Source of the DNA: Narthecium ossifragum | Taxonomy: Eukaryota > Streptophyta > Magnoliopsida > Dioscoreales > Nartheciaceae | Assembly (NCBI GenBank): GCA_963920575.1 | Contig: OY986968.1 | Location: forward strand, 27,534,129-27,598,128 | Direction of reading: 5' to 3' | DNA length: 64,000 nt | Shown: one piece after another, positions 13,511 to 25,232 of the stretch | Position numbering within the stretch: position 1 is the stretch's first letter | How the letters are laid out: each line of letters opens with the position of its first letter | The notes under the pieces: generated by a model | The model's database searches: none | What the model was told of the DNA's origin: nothing | The model's input: the letters and a program-made list of their open reading frames with translations, nothing else | Translations under genes and position numbers: made by a program

Positions 13511-13683
13511 ACAAAACCAGTTATAACTAAATACGAGGCAGAGGATCCCAGAATTCCATTATTGTAGATGTGTTCTCTTTGAGAAGGACTACCAATGATT
13601 GTCAGATTATATATTTACATCAAACAAAAATATATGCAAGATCGATTAATTATTATGTTCCTATGTAAGAATTTGTGGCATTT

Positions 13684-14029
13684 TGTTAGAAATTTCTAAG
13701 AACGAGAATCAAAGAAATAAGGAAAACAAAGACACAGAGATTTACGTGGTTCACCCTAAAACAGGGCTACATCCACGGAGTGGCTGGAGTTTCACTATCG
13801 CAAAGGCAAAAGAAGCCATTCCAAGATACAATGACGGCTGCCCATATAAACCCTCATATCCTAGGGTTCGGCACATAGGGTGTAGGAAAAATTACATAAA
13901 CTACCCCTATCCTAGGTCGATCCCCGCCGAGGCGCTGCCCCGGACCCCGTCAGCTCTGCGTAGTGCGTCATAGTCGGGGTCCGTATCATAATCCAAGACC
14001 GGTAGAAGATCAGGCTCCACACCTCAACA
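13684..14029 (+). mobile_element. solo LTR, copia type, copy A
   Basis: It begins TGTTAG, ends CTCAACA, and carries the landmarks TTTACGTGGTTCACCC and CCTAGGGTTCGGCACATAGG shared with copy B at 16282-16639 in the opposite orientation. It is 346 bases long. No internal retroelement genes lie next to it. Flanking bases do not form a clean 5-bp duplication. Confidence 0.65.
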
Positions 14030-14062
14030 TTTTTCATGCATCCAATTAGTGAGCCAAGGGTT

Positions 14063-14577
14063 TGTCACGCCCCAACTTAGAAAACCAATATAGGCCGAAA
14101 AGTGAACCAACCTAATTCAAACCCAACCTGTGGTGTAAGATTTAATCGATACAATAACATATTACAGTTAAGAATTAAACAAACTATACATGAAATAAAC
14201 GACTAATTATCTAGCTATTGCATTCCTCAATTACAACGTTTGAATGATACAAATTTTCTTAAATACATAAGAATAAAAATAATTCAATCCATCCTCAAGT
14301 TCAACAAATTATACATCATGATTCAATCCATCCTAAAGCTATAGAAGAAACTCCTCGAAGCTCCAAAGTCCTTAATTTTCCAAAAAATGCCACGCTGCCA
14401 TCCAAAAGACCAAGAAAGATCTTCATCGGTACATGCATCGCCGATGCAACATAGGTATGGTAAACAACATTGCTTAATAAGGCTTTGAAATGAAGGCAAC
14501 AACAATAGTGTCGGGATCCATCACGGTCGTAGGGAGACTCTCTACACTCACCGCCTACTTCAAGGGGGCACGAACCC
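14063..14577. mobile_element. possible second LTR fragment (TGTCACGCCCC start)
   Basis: The segment starts TGTCACGCCCCAACTTAG, a start seen in some plant Ty3-type LTRs, and runs to the hAT relic. I see no open frame and no matching partner in the window, so the class is a guess. Confidence 0.3.
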
Positions 14578-14939
14578 AATGGGCATTATAACTCTGACAT
14601 TAACTTTACTAGTGGCAACCGTAATTGTTGAGAGGGCATTTTCTGCTTTAAAAATTATGAAAACTCGGTTGCGCAACCGAATGGGAGATTCGTGGCTTAC
14701 TAATTGCTTAATTCCGTACATCGAGAAAGAAATTTTTGATAACATTCTTAATGAATATATTATGGACTACTACGCAAGCATGAAAACACGTAATTGTTTA
14801 CTTTTATAGCTATATATGGTAGTGTAATATGATACTTATTTTGAATTTTCTAATTACTTACATACATATTTTTTTTTCTCTACGGTAAATTTTATTTCTT
14901 AAAGCCATCCCCTTCATATAACTTCTGGGTCCGCCGCTG
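14577..14939 (+). pseudogene. hAT transposase C-terminal relic
   Basis: The frame 14579-14809 encodes the dimerisation region of a hAT transposase: LLVATVIVERAFSALKIMKT, LRNRMGDSWL, YIEKEIFDNI, and a C-terminal MKTRN. It is followed by about 130 non-coding bases ending GGGTCCGCCGCTG at 14939, which resembles a hAT 3' terminus. The 5' part of the transposase is missing. The 3' 240 bases match the short hAT element at 28263-28634. Confidence 0.75.
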
Positions 14940-16281
14940 ATTATGATAGCAGAATCTATACGCTGAGCTCGAGAGAAGTATTGAGAATTCAATCAGGTAC
15001 GTACATTAACTCGCCTGAAGAGTGATGGACCAAATTATAGTCGTCTCTGGAAAACTTATTAGCCTTGAAGCTTAACTTTTCAAACTAAGAAAAGAAAAGA
15101 GATTGAAAATTGTGCAGGCACTTTGAAGTATTTCACCTGGTTGTTTAGGATCTTTGCTCGTTCGGAATCTCGTCTTCTCACGAGTCAACGACTCTAGTTT
15201 TTAAAATCACTATCCGACTTGCAACTTTAATACAAAACCCCTTTGACTTTGATGTTTTTTTTTCCAGGACAACGCTTTTATGTCTCAACTCATCGGAAAA
15301 GAAAAAGAAAAAGAAAAAACTCTTTCTTTTAAATATTTACTGGTGAACGACCATCTCACCCACCCAATTCTAATCGACTGGCTGCACCAAAGGCCCCACC
15401 TCCAAAGCCACCCAAATCATGCCACGTATTACAAGAAGGATCATCAAATCCTCCTACAGTCCTACTTCGAGGATCCTAGTTGACCAAGTTCTTATGACTG
15501 GCTTTTTCCACTGGCAAGAACAGCATGCACGTCCACACGTTTTCCACAGACGCGAGAAAGGGTTCTTCTCCGGCCGGTCTTGGCCGGAGTCCACGGTTTG
15601 GATCGGGTTGAATCCGTGTCTTTCTTCTTCTTTTTTGCCCAGTTGGTGCTGTCCTCCTGTTATGCCGATAATGGGCTACGCACCATATGGTAGTGGCCAT
15701 CATCTATATTTATACGATACGCCATATATATCCACACTAGTGGAGTGTGCACTTACGGAGACACGTCCCGGTCCGGCCGGGATACATGATAGAGGAATGA
15801 ATAGTCTTTCTTTTAACTATGCAAGAAAAGAAGAAAATTTTTTGAGATTATAGTGGACGATTTATGATGTGAAAGACGTTTGGAACACGCCCACATAGAT
15901 AAAGACATGGATCCGATAATTTGTAGAAGGCAGTGTAATCTAATGAATCAAACAAAAATGTAAACATGAGTGTAGGATGTTTGTGCTCCTAACTCCTAAG
16001 CGCATATGTTGGGCTACAAATAGAAGGAATTGATCTCTTTTCTCTCCTAAGTCTTGAGTTGATTATAATAGGGCGATATAACACATTTTCTCTAGAATTA
16101 TCACAATTATGGGCTTCCCCCTCAATTTTTTTATTTAAAATTTTTAGCCTTGAGGCTATTATTATTCCGGTGAATTTCCCACTCTGAAGTTGTAATGATA
16201 GAATTTATTTAAAGACTCTTTTTTTCCCTTCTTTCAACAGATAGCCTTTTTCTTCCTATGATATGGATCGAAGGTGACTGA
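14940..16281. other. intergenic, nothing firmly recognised
   Basis: Open frames near 15.4-15.85 kb overlap on both strands and lack recognisable domains. I see no splice pattern that would join them, and treat this as spacer. Confidence 0.3.
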
Positions 16282-16639
16282 TGTTGAGTTTGTGGAGGTT
16301 GATCATTCCAGACCCGACCATGACGCACTACGCAGAGCTGACGGGGTCCGGAGCAGCGCCCCGGCGGGGGTCTCTGGGAGCAGCGCCCTCGGAACAAAAA
16401 ACGGATTTGAGATATGTTGATAGGGGTAGTTTATGTAATTTTCTATACCCTATGTGTCGAAACCCTAGGATATGAGGGTGTGTATGGGCGGCCGTCGTAT
16501 GATGTAATTTGACTTTTTGTCTCTGAGATAGTGAAAACCTCCAGTGACTCCGTAGACGTAGCCCTATTATAGGATGAATCACGTAAACTTGTGTCCGTGC
16601 ATTCTTCTTCTTTTTCTTCCTCATTTTTAGATCCTAACA
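16282..16639 (-). mobile_element. solo LTR, copia type, copy B (inverted relative to copy A)
   Basis: Read on the minus strand it begins TGTTAGGATC and ends CTCAACA, with the shared blocks CACGTAAACTT / TTCACTATC and CCCCGTCAGCTCTGCGTAG. It is 358 bases long. The two copies differ by many substitutions, so the insertions are old or belong to different subfamilies. Confidence 0.65.
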
Positions 16640-18400
16640 AGTGCCGCTATGCCCACCACCACCATCATCTTAAAAAAAATATGCATTTAATAGGATATTT
16701 TACACTTTATGGCTTCCTTTGAATTTATCCCATGGATGGTAATAAAAGGATAAAAGTGAAAACCGGCTAAGATTTGAGGGGAAATTTTTTATTGCGATAA
16801 TTATAGGAGAAAAATGAGAGCTTTTGTTTGAAAACATGCTAGCATTATGTGTGTTGCAGAAAAGGTCACTCGATATATTTTGTTGAGTGGCAAACAAAAA
16901 GTGCTTCATACTTTTATTAGGGATCGCAATGGGATATTCTTGTGTTCAGAGATAAGCTTGAACTTTTAAATATTATTTGAATTAATTTTCTCATATTTAT
17001 CTCAGAATATATCCACACACGAATTGCTTCGTAAGCATAGAAAATGATGAATTAAAGTTTGGAATGTGATAACATATAATAGTTACAACGCATGCCATCA
17101 AACAAATGACAGCAAAAAGCTTGTTCTTATATAATATATATAAACAAACTTTGACAACAATATCTGGATAGATATCTCCTTCATATGAGGAACAGGAACA
17201 TATCCACCCCACCACACAATTCACCTTTTGATCTGATTTCATGACAATTTGAGTGAAAAATGGCGCGTCCCTACTCTAAGCGGATCTATTAAAGAAGATC
17301 ATTGGCCAAAAGCATTTTCTTCTCACATTTATTAATAAATCACATCAAAAAATAAAGTTGGACACTTTCTTTAGCAGACATCATCCTGCGATTGGATCCT
17401 TGTTTTTATGCGTGTGGTATCACAGACCAAAATAAACTAAGGTGGCCTTCTTGGTTTGTGATAAGATGATGTAACGTGGTTTACTATTAATTCTATAAAG
17501 TATTGGTCACTTTTTTTTCTCTATATTTGTGATGATCAATAAAAGTTTATATATCTATTATATAAGTTCCAGTGCATACGAATAGCGATAGATGATTCAA
17601 GTTAATGCCGAATATATCATACTATTGAGATGAAGTCACGTGCAGGATAGCGGTTATCGGGTTATTAGAAGAGAGATGATGATTAGCGGGAGGTTGTGGT
17701 TCCTTATATATTCGTACTAGTATGCTCCTGTCACATGACAGGGTAGCTACCCTCTCTCCCCACCTTTCCTAATAACTCATCGCTAACCACCTCTTTCCCC
17801 TCCACTAACTCTCTCTCCACGTAAGATAACCCTCTCCACGTAAGCTCCACATAGGACAACGAAAGGTTAATTTATAACCATCTCTTTATATAATGATGAT
17901 GTAATACAATGGTGTTGGCTTTTCTTTATGTCTATGTCATTCCATCCACCATGAGGGAGCTTAATTATTATGGTCCTCATGACCTTCATTGCACACTGAG
18001 AACAAAAGCCCGGCCCGTCTCCTCCTCGCCATTATTTTCATCCACTTCCAGCGGCTTTCCAAAGAAATGGCTAGGGTGAAATGGCTAGGGTGACTGGTGT
18101 CTAGCAAATGATTAAGACCAATAGCTCTTGATTCCATTCCACAAAGCACCTTGATTGTAAGTGGATGGGAAGTGTCTTGCCAAGCAATCATGTGGCAAGA
18201 AGTTGCAAACCTTGGCACTGAAGAATCCTGGCCGCTTAGATTGGGCTTGGATTTTGTGGCCTGGTAAATTCTGGATAAGATTTTCAAACTTGTGGAAATC
18301 ACATAGGTCATGACATATTTTGAGCTCGAAGCGTGAAGGTAACAATTTCGAACAAGGCCTTGGTGACTCACTAATGTTATTAATGCGGGCATGAACTTTT
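16640..18400. other. spacer with one dispersed repeat
   Basis: Apart from repeat R1 copy 2 there is nothing I can name. A 217-codon minus-strand frame (18614-17961) crosses the boundary of the Mutator-like element at 18410, so I do not accept it as a gene. Confidence 0.35.
17715..17910 (+). repeat. dispersed repeat R1, copy 2
   Basis: It has the same order of blocks as copy 1: ACTAGT, CTGTCACATGACAGGGTA, a CCACTAACTC middle, GCTCCACATAGGACAA and an end with TATATAATGATGAT. Confidence 0.6.
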
Positions 18401-18689
18401 TAAGAATTTTGGAAAATTGGTGTTTAGTCTCTTTTGGAGACTTTATTTGTTGTATAGTCTCCTTGAAAGATTTTAAGCCATTTAGTCCCTTTTTGGACAG
18501 CTGTACTTTTTTTATCTCTAAAATACCCTTTATGTATTTTTTTAAATGAGAGATGGATGAATAGTTTTGAATTAGGTGGTTGGCATTAAATGGAGTGGTT
18601 GGGAATATATACACCTATTCCCAATACATGGAAGGCATGCATGCATCCACTTTATGGTTGGATGCATACATTAATGGGGGCATTAATAG

Positions 18690-19455
18690 TAAAATTGGGG
18701 GAGTAACTACCAATTTATATGGGAAGTAACTACCAGTTAACTGTGAAGTATCTACTAGTTTAATTAGCAAGTAAATACCAGTTTGAACGGGAAGTAACTA
18801 CCAGTTGAAGTGTGAAGTAATTACAGTTTTTTTGTAAAGTAATTACCGCTTAAACTGGGAAGTAACTACCAGTTAAATGGGGGAAGTAACTACCAGTTAA
18901 ATGGGGGAAGTAACTACAAGTTTGGATGGGAAGTAACTACCAGTTTGGGGGGAGTAACTACCATTATGATGGTAAGTAACTACCATCATATTAGAGAAGT
19001 AACTACCATTACAATGCGAAAGTAACTATCATTATACTGGAAAAGTAACTACCCATACTTGGGAAAATAACTACAATTGACCACCATTGTATTGGGGAAG
19101 TAACTACCATTACAACAGGAAAGTAACTACTAATACTTGGGGGAAGTAAGTACCCCAACATAATGGTAGTTACTCCCCCTCAAACTGGTAGTTACTTCCC
19201 ATCCAAACTAGTATTGGGGAAGTAACTACCATTACAACAGGAAGTGACCACCATTGTATTGGGGAAGTAATAGGAAGTGACCACCATTGTATTGGGGAAG
19301 TAACTACCATTACAACAGGAAAGTAACTACCAATTTTGGTAGTTACTTCTCAGTTTGGAGACGGGGAATGTGGGGGGAACGCCGGTGGCGGAGCTAGAGC
19401 GGACCTAGGGACGCCGGTGGCGGCTAGAGGCGAAGTAACTACAATTTTTATGCGA
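18690..19455. repeat. minisatellite of GGGAAGTAACTACC units
   Basis: About 35 degenerate units of 18-24 bases repeat GGAAGTAACTACCAGTT or GGAAGTAACTACCATTA. One segment near 19150-19200 is inverted (GGTAGTTACTTCCC). The array runs to within about 15 bases of the N gap, so its true length is unknown. Confidence 0.85.
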
Positions 19456-19655
19456 NNNNNNNNNNNNNNNNNNNNNNNNNNNNNNNNNNNNNNNNNNNNN
19501 NNNNNNNNNNNNNNNNNNNNNNNNNNNNNNNNNNNNNNNNNNNNNNNNNNNNNNNNNNNNNNNNNNNNNNNNNNNNNNNNNNNNNNNNNNNNNNNNNNNN
19601 NNNNNNNNNNNNNNNNNNNNNNNNNNNNNNNNNNNNNNNNNNNNNNNNNNNNNNN
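19456..19655. other. assembly gap (200 N)
   Basis: Exactly 200 N, so a placeholder length. It lies inside the Mutator-like element next to the minisatellite. Confidence 0.98.
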
Positions 19656-19922
19656 GGCTGGTGGTTAGGGGGGATTAATGGGGGGGTTTAGGGGTATTTT
19701 GGTCCCCTCCTTATTTTAGGGTAGTAAAACACTTAAGGAGTGTTATAGGGGACTAAATGACAAGAAGGGGTCACTTAAGAGACTAAACAACCAATCCCCC
19801 TAAGAATTTCCCCCCCTTAATCGAGTAATAAACTCAATTAACAGAAAAAGGCATTTTTATTACAATTACTCGAGCCAAAAAAATAGGGTAAATTACAACC
19901 GAACTATACATCGCAATAACGG

Positions 19923-20235
19923 GCTCCATCTGGAATCACTTTCCCAGAGGACTGTAAGGTCGCTTGGGACATGCCCACGCCAATATAGATCGGCTAGAGC
20001 CCATCTATATAGATGGGCTAGAGCCTTGAAGCTCCATCTGTAATCACTTTCCCAGAGGACTGTAACGTCGCTTGGGACAAGCCCACACCAATATAGATCG
20101 GCTAGAGCCCAGAAACTCCATCTGGAATCACTTTCCCAGAGGACTATTAGGTCGCTTGGGACACACCCACGCTCCCAATATAGATGGGCTAAAGCCCAAA
20201 GGCTTGCAGGCCGGTTATAAAGGTCTATAAACCAT
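19923..20235 (+). promoter_or_regulatory. promoter with three tandem site-II repeats
   Basis: Three copies (starting 19923, 20031 and 20115; 84-108 bases each) of a unit with CTCCATCTGGAATCAC, TTTCCCAGAGGACT, GTCGCTTGGGAC and ATATAGATCGGCTAGAGCCC. The TGGGCT/AGCCCA words are site-II elements, typical of ribosomal-protein and mitochondrial-protein gene promoters. A TATA-like GGTTATAAAGG/TCTATAAACC follows at 20213-20230, and the leader contains the telo-box AAACCCTAG near 20367. Confidence 0.55.
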
Positions 20236-20438
20236 AGTTCTCCTCTTTCGGTTCCAAAACTAAAACCCTCTCTCCCCCTCGCTGCTCGCTGGTACCACCC
20301 CCGCTTCTTCTTCTTTTCCTTCTCCGTTAAAGCATCGATCTCCTCTAATCTCCATCTCTTCTGCGAAACCCTAGATTTCTAGGATCCCGCCTCTCATCGC
20401 CGGATCATCCCGCCAGCGTCGCCGCTCCGTTGTACAAG

Positions 20439-20678
20439 ATGGTACGCAGTCTCGCTTCTTGATCGATTTTTGTCTGATTGCATCATACTTTGATTTGTTC
20501 TATCCTCTAAATCCTCGCATTTAGCCATACATTTTATGACAATCTTTCCACTATCAGCTTCACGGCAAATTTTTCATAGCTTCAGTATTAGTTGCTGATT
20601 AATTTGTCTTTAGATCTAATGAGACTAAACTTTGTCTCGCTTCACTTGAATCAGGCTGCTGAGGCGAAACCACATTAG
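20439..20678 (+). pseudogene. truncated two-exon reading frame behind a site-II promoter
   Basis: Exon 1 consists of the ATG at 20439-20441 followed at once by a GTACGCAG donor. A good acceptor (TTGAATCAG) precedes exon 2 at 20655, which reads seven codons (AAEAKPH) to a TAG at 20678. An ATG-only first exon and a telo-box leader are common in ribosomal-protein genes. Here the body of the gene is missing, so this looks like a decayed or truncated copy, or a non-coding transcript. I could not identify the parent. Confidence 0.35.
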
Positions 20679-20679
20679 G

Positions 20680-22617
20680 TGCAATGTTCATCGATTCATC
20701 ATGCTCATCCTTGTTTCTTGGCATGTGAGGTTTCCTGATCATCACTCAGAGCTCCTTAGTTTATTGGTGTGCAGGAAGCTTAATTATTACTGTACCACTG
20801 TACCTCAAAAGAATAGATAGGCGGAAATAGCATTACATAGGTGTGATAGAAGCTGATATATTTGGTCCTAGCAGACAGCTATGTCCTCAGCATAGCCATT
20901 TGTATTCTTTTTCTATGAAGAAAAGGTTTCTTCCCGTGCTGCTGAATGCGCAGTTGAACTGCTTCCAAATAAACAGACGGCCCAATTATGAGCTACAGGT
21001 GACATTCTTCAAAACTCAAATCTCTCCCACCAAAATGTCTCTTTCATACCGGTTCGGCATATAAAAACACAACCATGAGTCCATGATAGGATCTGAGCGT
21101 TGGTTTTGGTACGACATGGCTGGCTCACGAGTTGTTTGGTGGTGGTGGTGCTAAGGGGTGGGTGGAACAGTAGGATTCGCTGCTATGAGGCTTATCTGCC
21201 ACTCCTCTTTCCTTGTCTGGGTGTGTTCTTCGCTGCTTTCTTGTGTCCATTAATAGTTGGAGTGCCCCCCCCCCCCCCCCCCCCCGCGCGCTCACGCTCA
21301 CGCTCACGGGATTTATAGCATTTTGGCTGACGGTATAGCATATCACCGTTCTCCTCATTCAGCACCTCCCCTGTTGCTCATGTGCAGTCGTGTCAGGGAT
21401 TTAGTGTTACTCGCAACGCATGCGGGATAGATACAATCTTGACCGTGGGAAGGATCTAATATTCTAATGTGTGTGTGTGTCTGTGTTCATAACAAGCAAT
21501 TGCCCATTGGGTTTTGGTTAAACTAGCTTTGTTGAGTGAGCTCAACTCTTAAACAGTGAGTCTTAGCAGATTGATCAATTAAGACTAGCCGCTTTCCCTA
21601 TGGCAACTCGTGGAGACTAGAGTACCTTCCAATGGGCAACAAATTTATCTACATTAACCATACGACACGGTTGTAGCTAGAGCTACAGATAAACATCTTT
21701 ATAAACTTCATTCTCTTCGCCTATGCCAAGCTAGCAATTTCTTCCCCAAACCATGCAATCTCTCCTGTTAGCTGCCATCCAGCCATATTACTTAACTATA
21801 TTGGTGCATTCCTACATACAAATTCATGTTACTTCACCATCGACGATGATGTGATGTGAAGCTGATGAATGCCATGCATGATAAATAACAGACGGTCGTC
21901 TTTATGTTTGACCAGGCCAGTATCATGTCGTCATTCCCCCTAGTAATAAATTCAGGCATCCTACCTGCCGCGATTTACGTATGAACTCTAAAAAAGTTGG
22001 TCTTTAAGTTAAGCTCATAAATCAAGAAGTTAATGCTCCCACGTTCCTCTCCATCCCGGCTTCTTCTCCCTGAGACGCCGGCAACTCTCTTTAGAAATTA
22101 GGACATAGGCACATAGCCATTGCAGCAGCGCCACTGTGATCCAAAACATGAGAACGTGCACTGTTATCTCGTTTGTGGTTTATCTGTGTAAATATGAACA
22201 TCTTAAGGTTAGGCTGGCTTACTTCATTAGTAAGTGGGTTTCTTTCTTTCTTTCTTTCTTCATTCTTCTCCATGAAAGGTCTGTGCACATGCATGCACGG
22301 GTAGGTGTACCTGGGTATAAACTGGCACTTGCCGGTCTCACTAACAAGCGACGCTTCTTCACCTATTGAGGTTAACCTGCTCCTCCCCGTCGCCAACGAC
22401 GGTGCCGTATCCACGCGGGAGACGAGTTGGTCCTCTTCCGGGATGATAAGGAGATGACGAGAGGGGGTTGTTTGAACTTTGAAGACGTGGCTTTAATAAT
22501 ATGTGCAAGTTGCTAAGGAGTACAGCTGTTGGCCAACGGCGATTTGTGTCTGGGCCATGAGCCTTCCTTCCTTCTGGACTAGGTCGTCTATAGTATTGCC
22601 GAGCCCAGTCCAGTCGT

Positions 22618-22652
<35 letters not shown>

Positions 22653-24980
22653 ATCACTTCAAACAACATTCGATCTCGCGTGTGGAAATGGAGGCAGCTG
22701 ATTGCCAACGTCCACGCGGGATTAATTTTGTTTAGATATCTCCTCTTGGCTGGCATGGATTTTGACGTGAGATTTTTTGCCATATATACGGGCAACCAGC
22801 TGTTTCCAATCTTTGTCTCATTTGATTTGTAGTATTGGATAGAGCTGTATTATAACTTAATAAATAATTTAAAAGTAATTATTAATACTGTATGGGGGTT
22901 TAATACGACACAGGTTAAGTTTAAGACGAGAGTTATACCATATAATATTTGTCAATGGCTTGTATACCAATTAGACGAGCATAGCACCGGTTGATGATAT
23001 TTCTTAATATATCATGCATATATAGATTTCAATGACTTGATTGTGGATGCCAAGTGTCGAGCTTGACTTCCGTGGTCGTGAATGCTCGACCTGAGGGCCT
23101 GCCACCTGAGGCAAGAGACCGCGTCACTAACGAATACTTCAATGGCTCAATCGAAACACCTTGTTATTTGCGGAAGGTGGTATGTGAAAGAAATAGAGTG
23201 AAGTTTTTTAACACGAACCTTGTCTTCTTTCCTACATTCATGATATTATTAGAACTTAGCTTTTACCAAAGCAGTCTATTTCCATAATGGTCCTTCGTGT
23301 CATTATTGAAGATAAAATGATATCAGCATTAATTTCACATAATAAATTATAATATGAATATGTAAACTTATCCATTTCTATCAGATTGTTATAATACAGA
23401 TACGTAAACTCATCCATTTCTATCAGCTGACATAATCCCATCACTAGGATGATAAATAACATGTGAAGGGGTAACACCAACGGTTGACATTCAAATCCAA
23501 GTTCTATGGGCTGGCATCATTAAGCCCTAGAGCCCACATTACCGTGTTTCAATTTTAGGATCGACACCAGCACAACATCCCCCATGCCAAGCTTGTCACG
23601 TCCGGTGACTTGCTCCTCATAGGAACTACGTTGGTACCCACGACATTATTATAGCCATCATTTTATTAGTCTCAAAATGTTTATATTTCCCATCACACTG
23701 ATTGGTTGGTAACAACTCTATATATAAATATCTATATATATATATATATAGGTTTCCCCTATAATTACGCTTTTAAGCTGACTTATAGAACTAACTTTTA
23801 GAAAACAAATTAGAGTCGCTGATCTCGTCCGTAGGAGCAGTTGAGCGGTGGGATATGGACCGTCTGATAGGGAACAAGGTCGTGCACCGCGACGGGGTCC
23901 AGGGCGATGACGTGTCGGCTCGTTCACGGGAGACGCGGTTCGGCAGTGGGACTTGGCGCCGAAGATCCAGCCGTGCGGGACGTGACACGTGGGCCCCACT
24001 CACATGGCTGGATGGATGCTACACCCGACGTGGTCCCCACCACGCCTCCCCCCTCTTAAATTAGTAAACCATCGCCCTCATCATCCATCCATCCATCCCC
24101 ATCCATGCAGCCATGCATGACATCCATCCAAAATGACCATTATAGCTCCATGCTATATCCTATCTCAAGTAGCGGTTGACATAAATGGCGAGAAGACGAC
24201 GAGAAGCTAGCTGGGATGCCCCCAAAACCAAGGGTGTTTTAGTCCTTCTCTAATTAATACCAATATACCAATCGAGCCGCCTCATTAGTCATTAATACAC
24301 CAGCTTTCCCGGGCTGGGTTTGAACGCGGATCTGATTCAAAACCGCCCCCATATTTAATTAATAACGGACCTCGATTTCCGCTCTCTAAATTCCAGTCAC
24401 CCAGAACTAGAAAAATTATGGGCATTTTGTACTTAAATTAACATAAAAATCATGTGTCATGACTGACGCGGAATAGTTTAGTAAGCATTGTAATAACAGT
24501 TACAACGAGCTAAATAAAAGCACAAGCAGATCTTAACAAGACTATCACCGCTAACAGACACTAATTAGAGATGGACATTCTCACACTCTAAGAAGCCCCG
24601 CGAGTAAACGCAACGGATCCACTTTGTTTATAGCATCCAGGTCTTGCCATACAGAGAAAGGATCAATAATAATAATAATAATAAAAGAAAACTTATTTGT
24701 ATACATGGTCAAAATCATTTATGTTACACATGCAATCTATTCCATCGGTAATGAGGCATTGGCTGATTGATTTATTCTATCGTTATCTCATTTTCGATTG
24801 AACGTATCTATAATCGGATTGATAGTGTGGTACCGATTGGTTGATTTAATCCATCAATACTTCACTATTAATGGAATAGATCAATTAATCGGTACCTCAC
24901 TATCGATCACTTATTTACATGTCACACTACATAAAATTTTATTTTAAAAAAATAAAAAAATGCAAAGCTATTCATTAATC
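20680..24980. other. 4.3-kb intergenic region with simple repeats
   Basis: No gene with coding character. It holds a poly(C) run at 21265-21285, a (TTTC)n at about 22227-22259, a (CT)n at about 22618-22648, and a (TA)n near 23735. An imperfect fold-back spans about 24742-24908 (CGGTAATGAGGCATTGG against CGATAGTGAGGTACCGA inverted). A GC-rich block at 23820-24050 contains CACGTGGGCC and may be regulatory or an old element. Confidence 0.4.
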
Positions 24981-25223
24981 CGGAGACAAGAGAGAGAAAG
25001 GTGGGTACATACTACATAGGCGGTGACCGCCCTCATCTCCAGTTCTCTTTCTCTCTCTAAAAACCCTTTGGTTGAGCTGTGCTTTAGCTGTCCTTTATGT
25101 CTACTATACTCTCTCACACTTAACCCCATAAAGAAAACACACCCCTTCTCTCTCTCTCTCTGCGTTCCATCCTCATCTCTTTCTCCCTCTTCTCCTCCTC
25201 TCTGACCACATTGTCTCAGGAGG

Positions 25224-25232
25224 ATGAGATGA
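25224..25232 (+). promoter_or_regulatory. minimal upstream ORF overlapping the LRX start
   Basis: The sequence ATGAGATGA holds ATG-AGA-TGA. The stop of this two-residue frame shares ATGA with the LRX start codon at 25229, so any ribosome starting upstream ends exactly on the main start. Confidence 0.5.

Larger units (their letters stand above)
18410..19800. mobile_element. non-autonomous Mutator-like element with internal minisatellite
   Basis: The left end (TTGGTGTTTAGTCTC) and the inverted right end (ATTGGTTGTTTAGTCTC) share about 150 bases of imperfect terminal inverted repeat, both running on to an AAAATACCC block. The element is flanked by an exact 9-base direct repeat TAAGAATTT at 18401-18409 and 19801-19809, the target-duplication size of Mutator elements. 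The interior holds a tandem array and the assembly gap. No transposase is visible. Confidence 0.75.

Noticed and set aside
15419..15853. 144-codon plus-strand frame
   Set aside because: Overlaps frames on the other strand, with no recognisable domain, splice context or promoter.
17961..18614. 217-codon minus-strand frame
   Set aside because: It crosses the left boundary of the Mutator-like element at 18410 and shows no domain.
18690..19455. CRISPR-like array of short repeats
   Set aside because: Units are contiguous and degenerate without unique spacers, in a plant nuclear context; it is a minisatellite.
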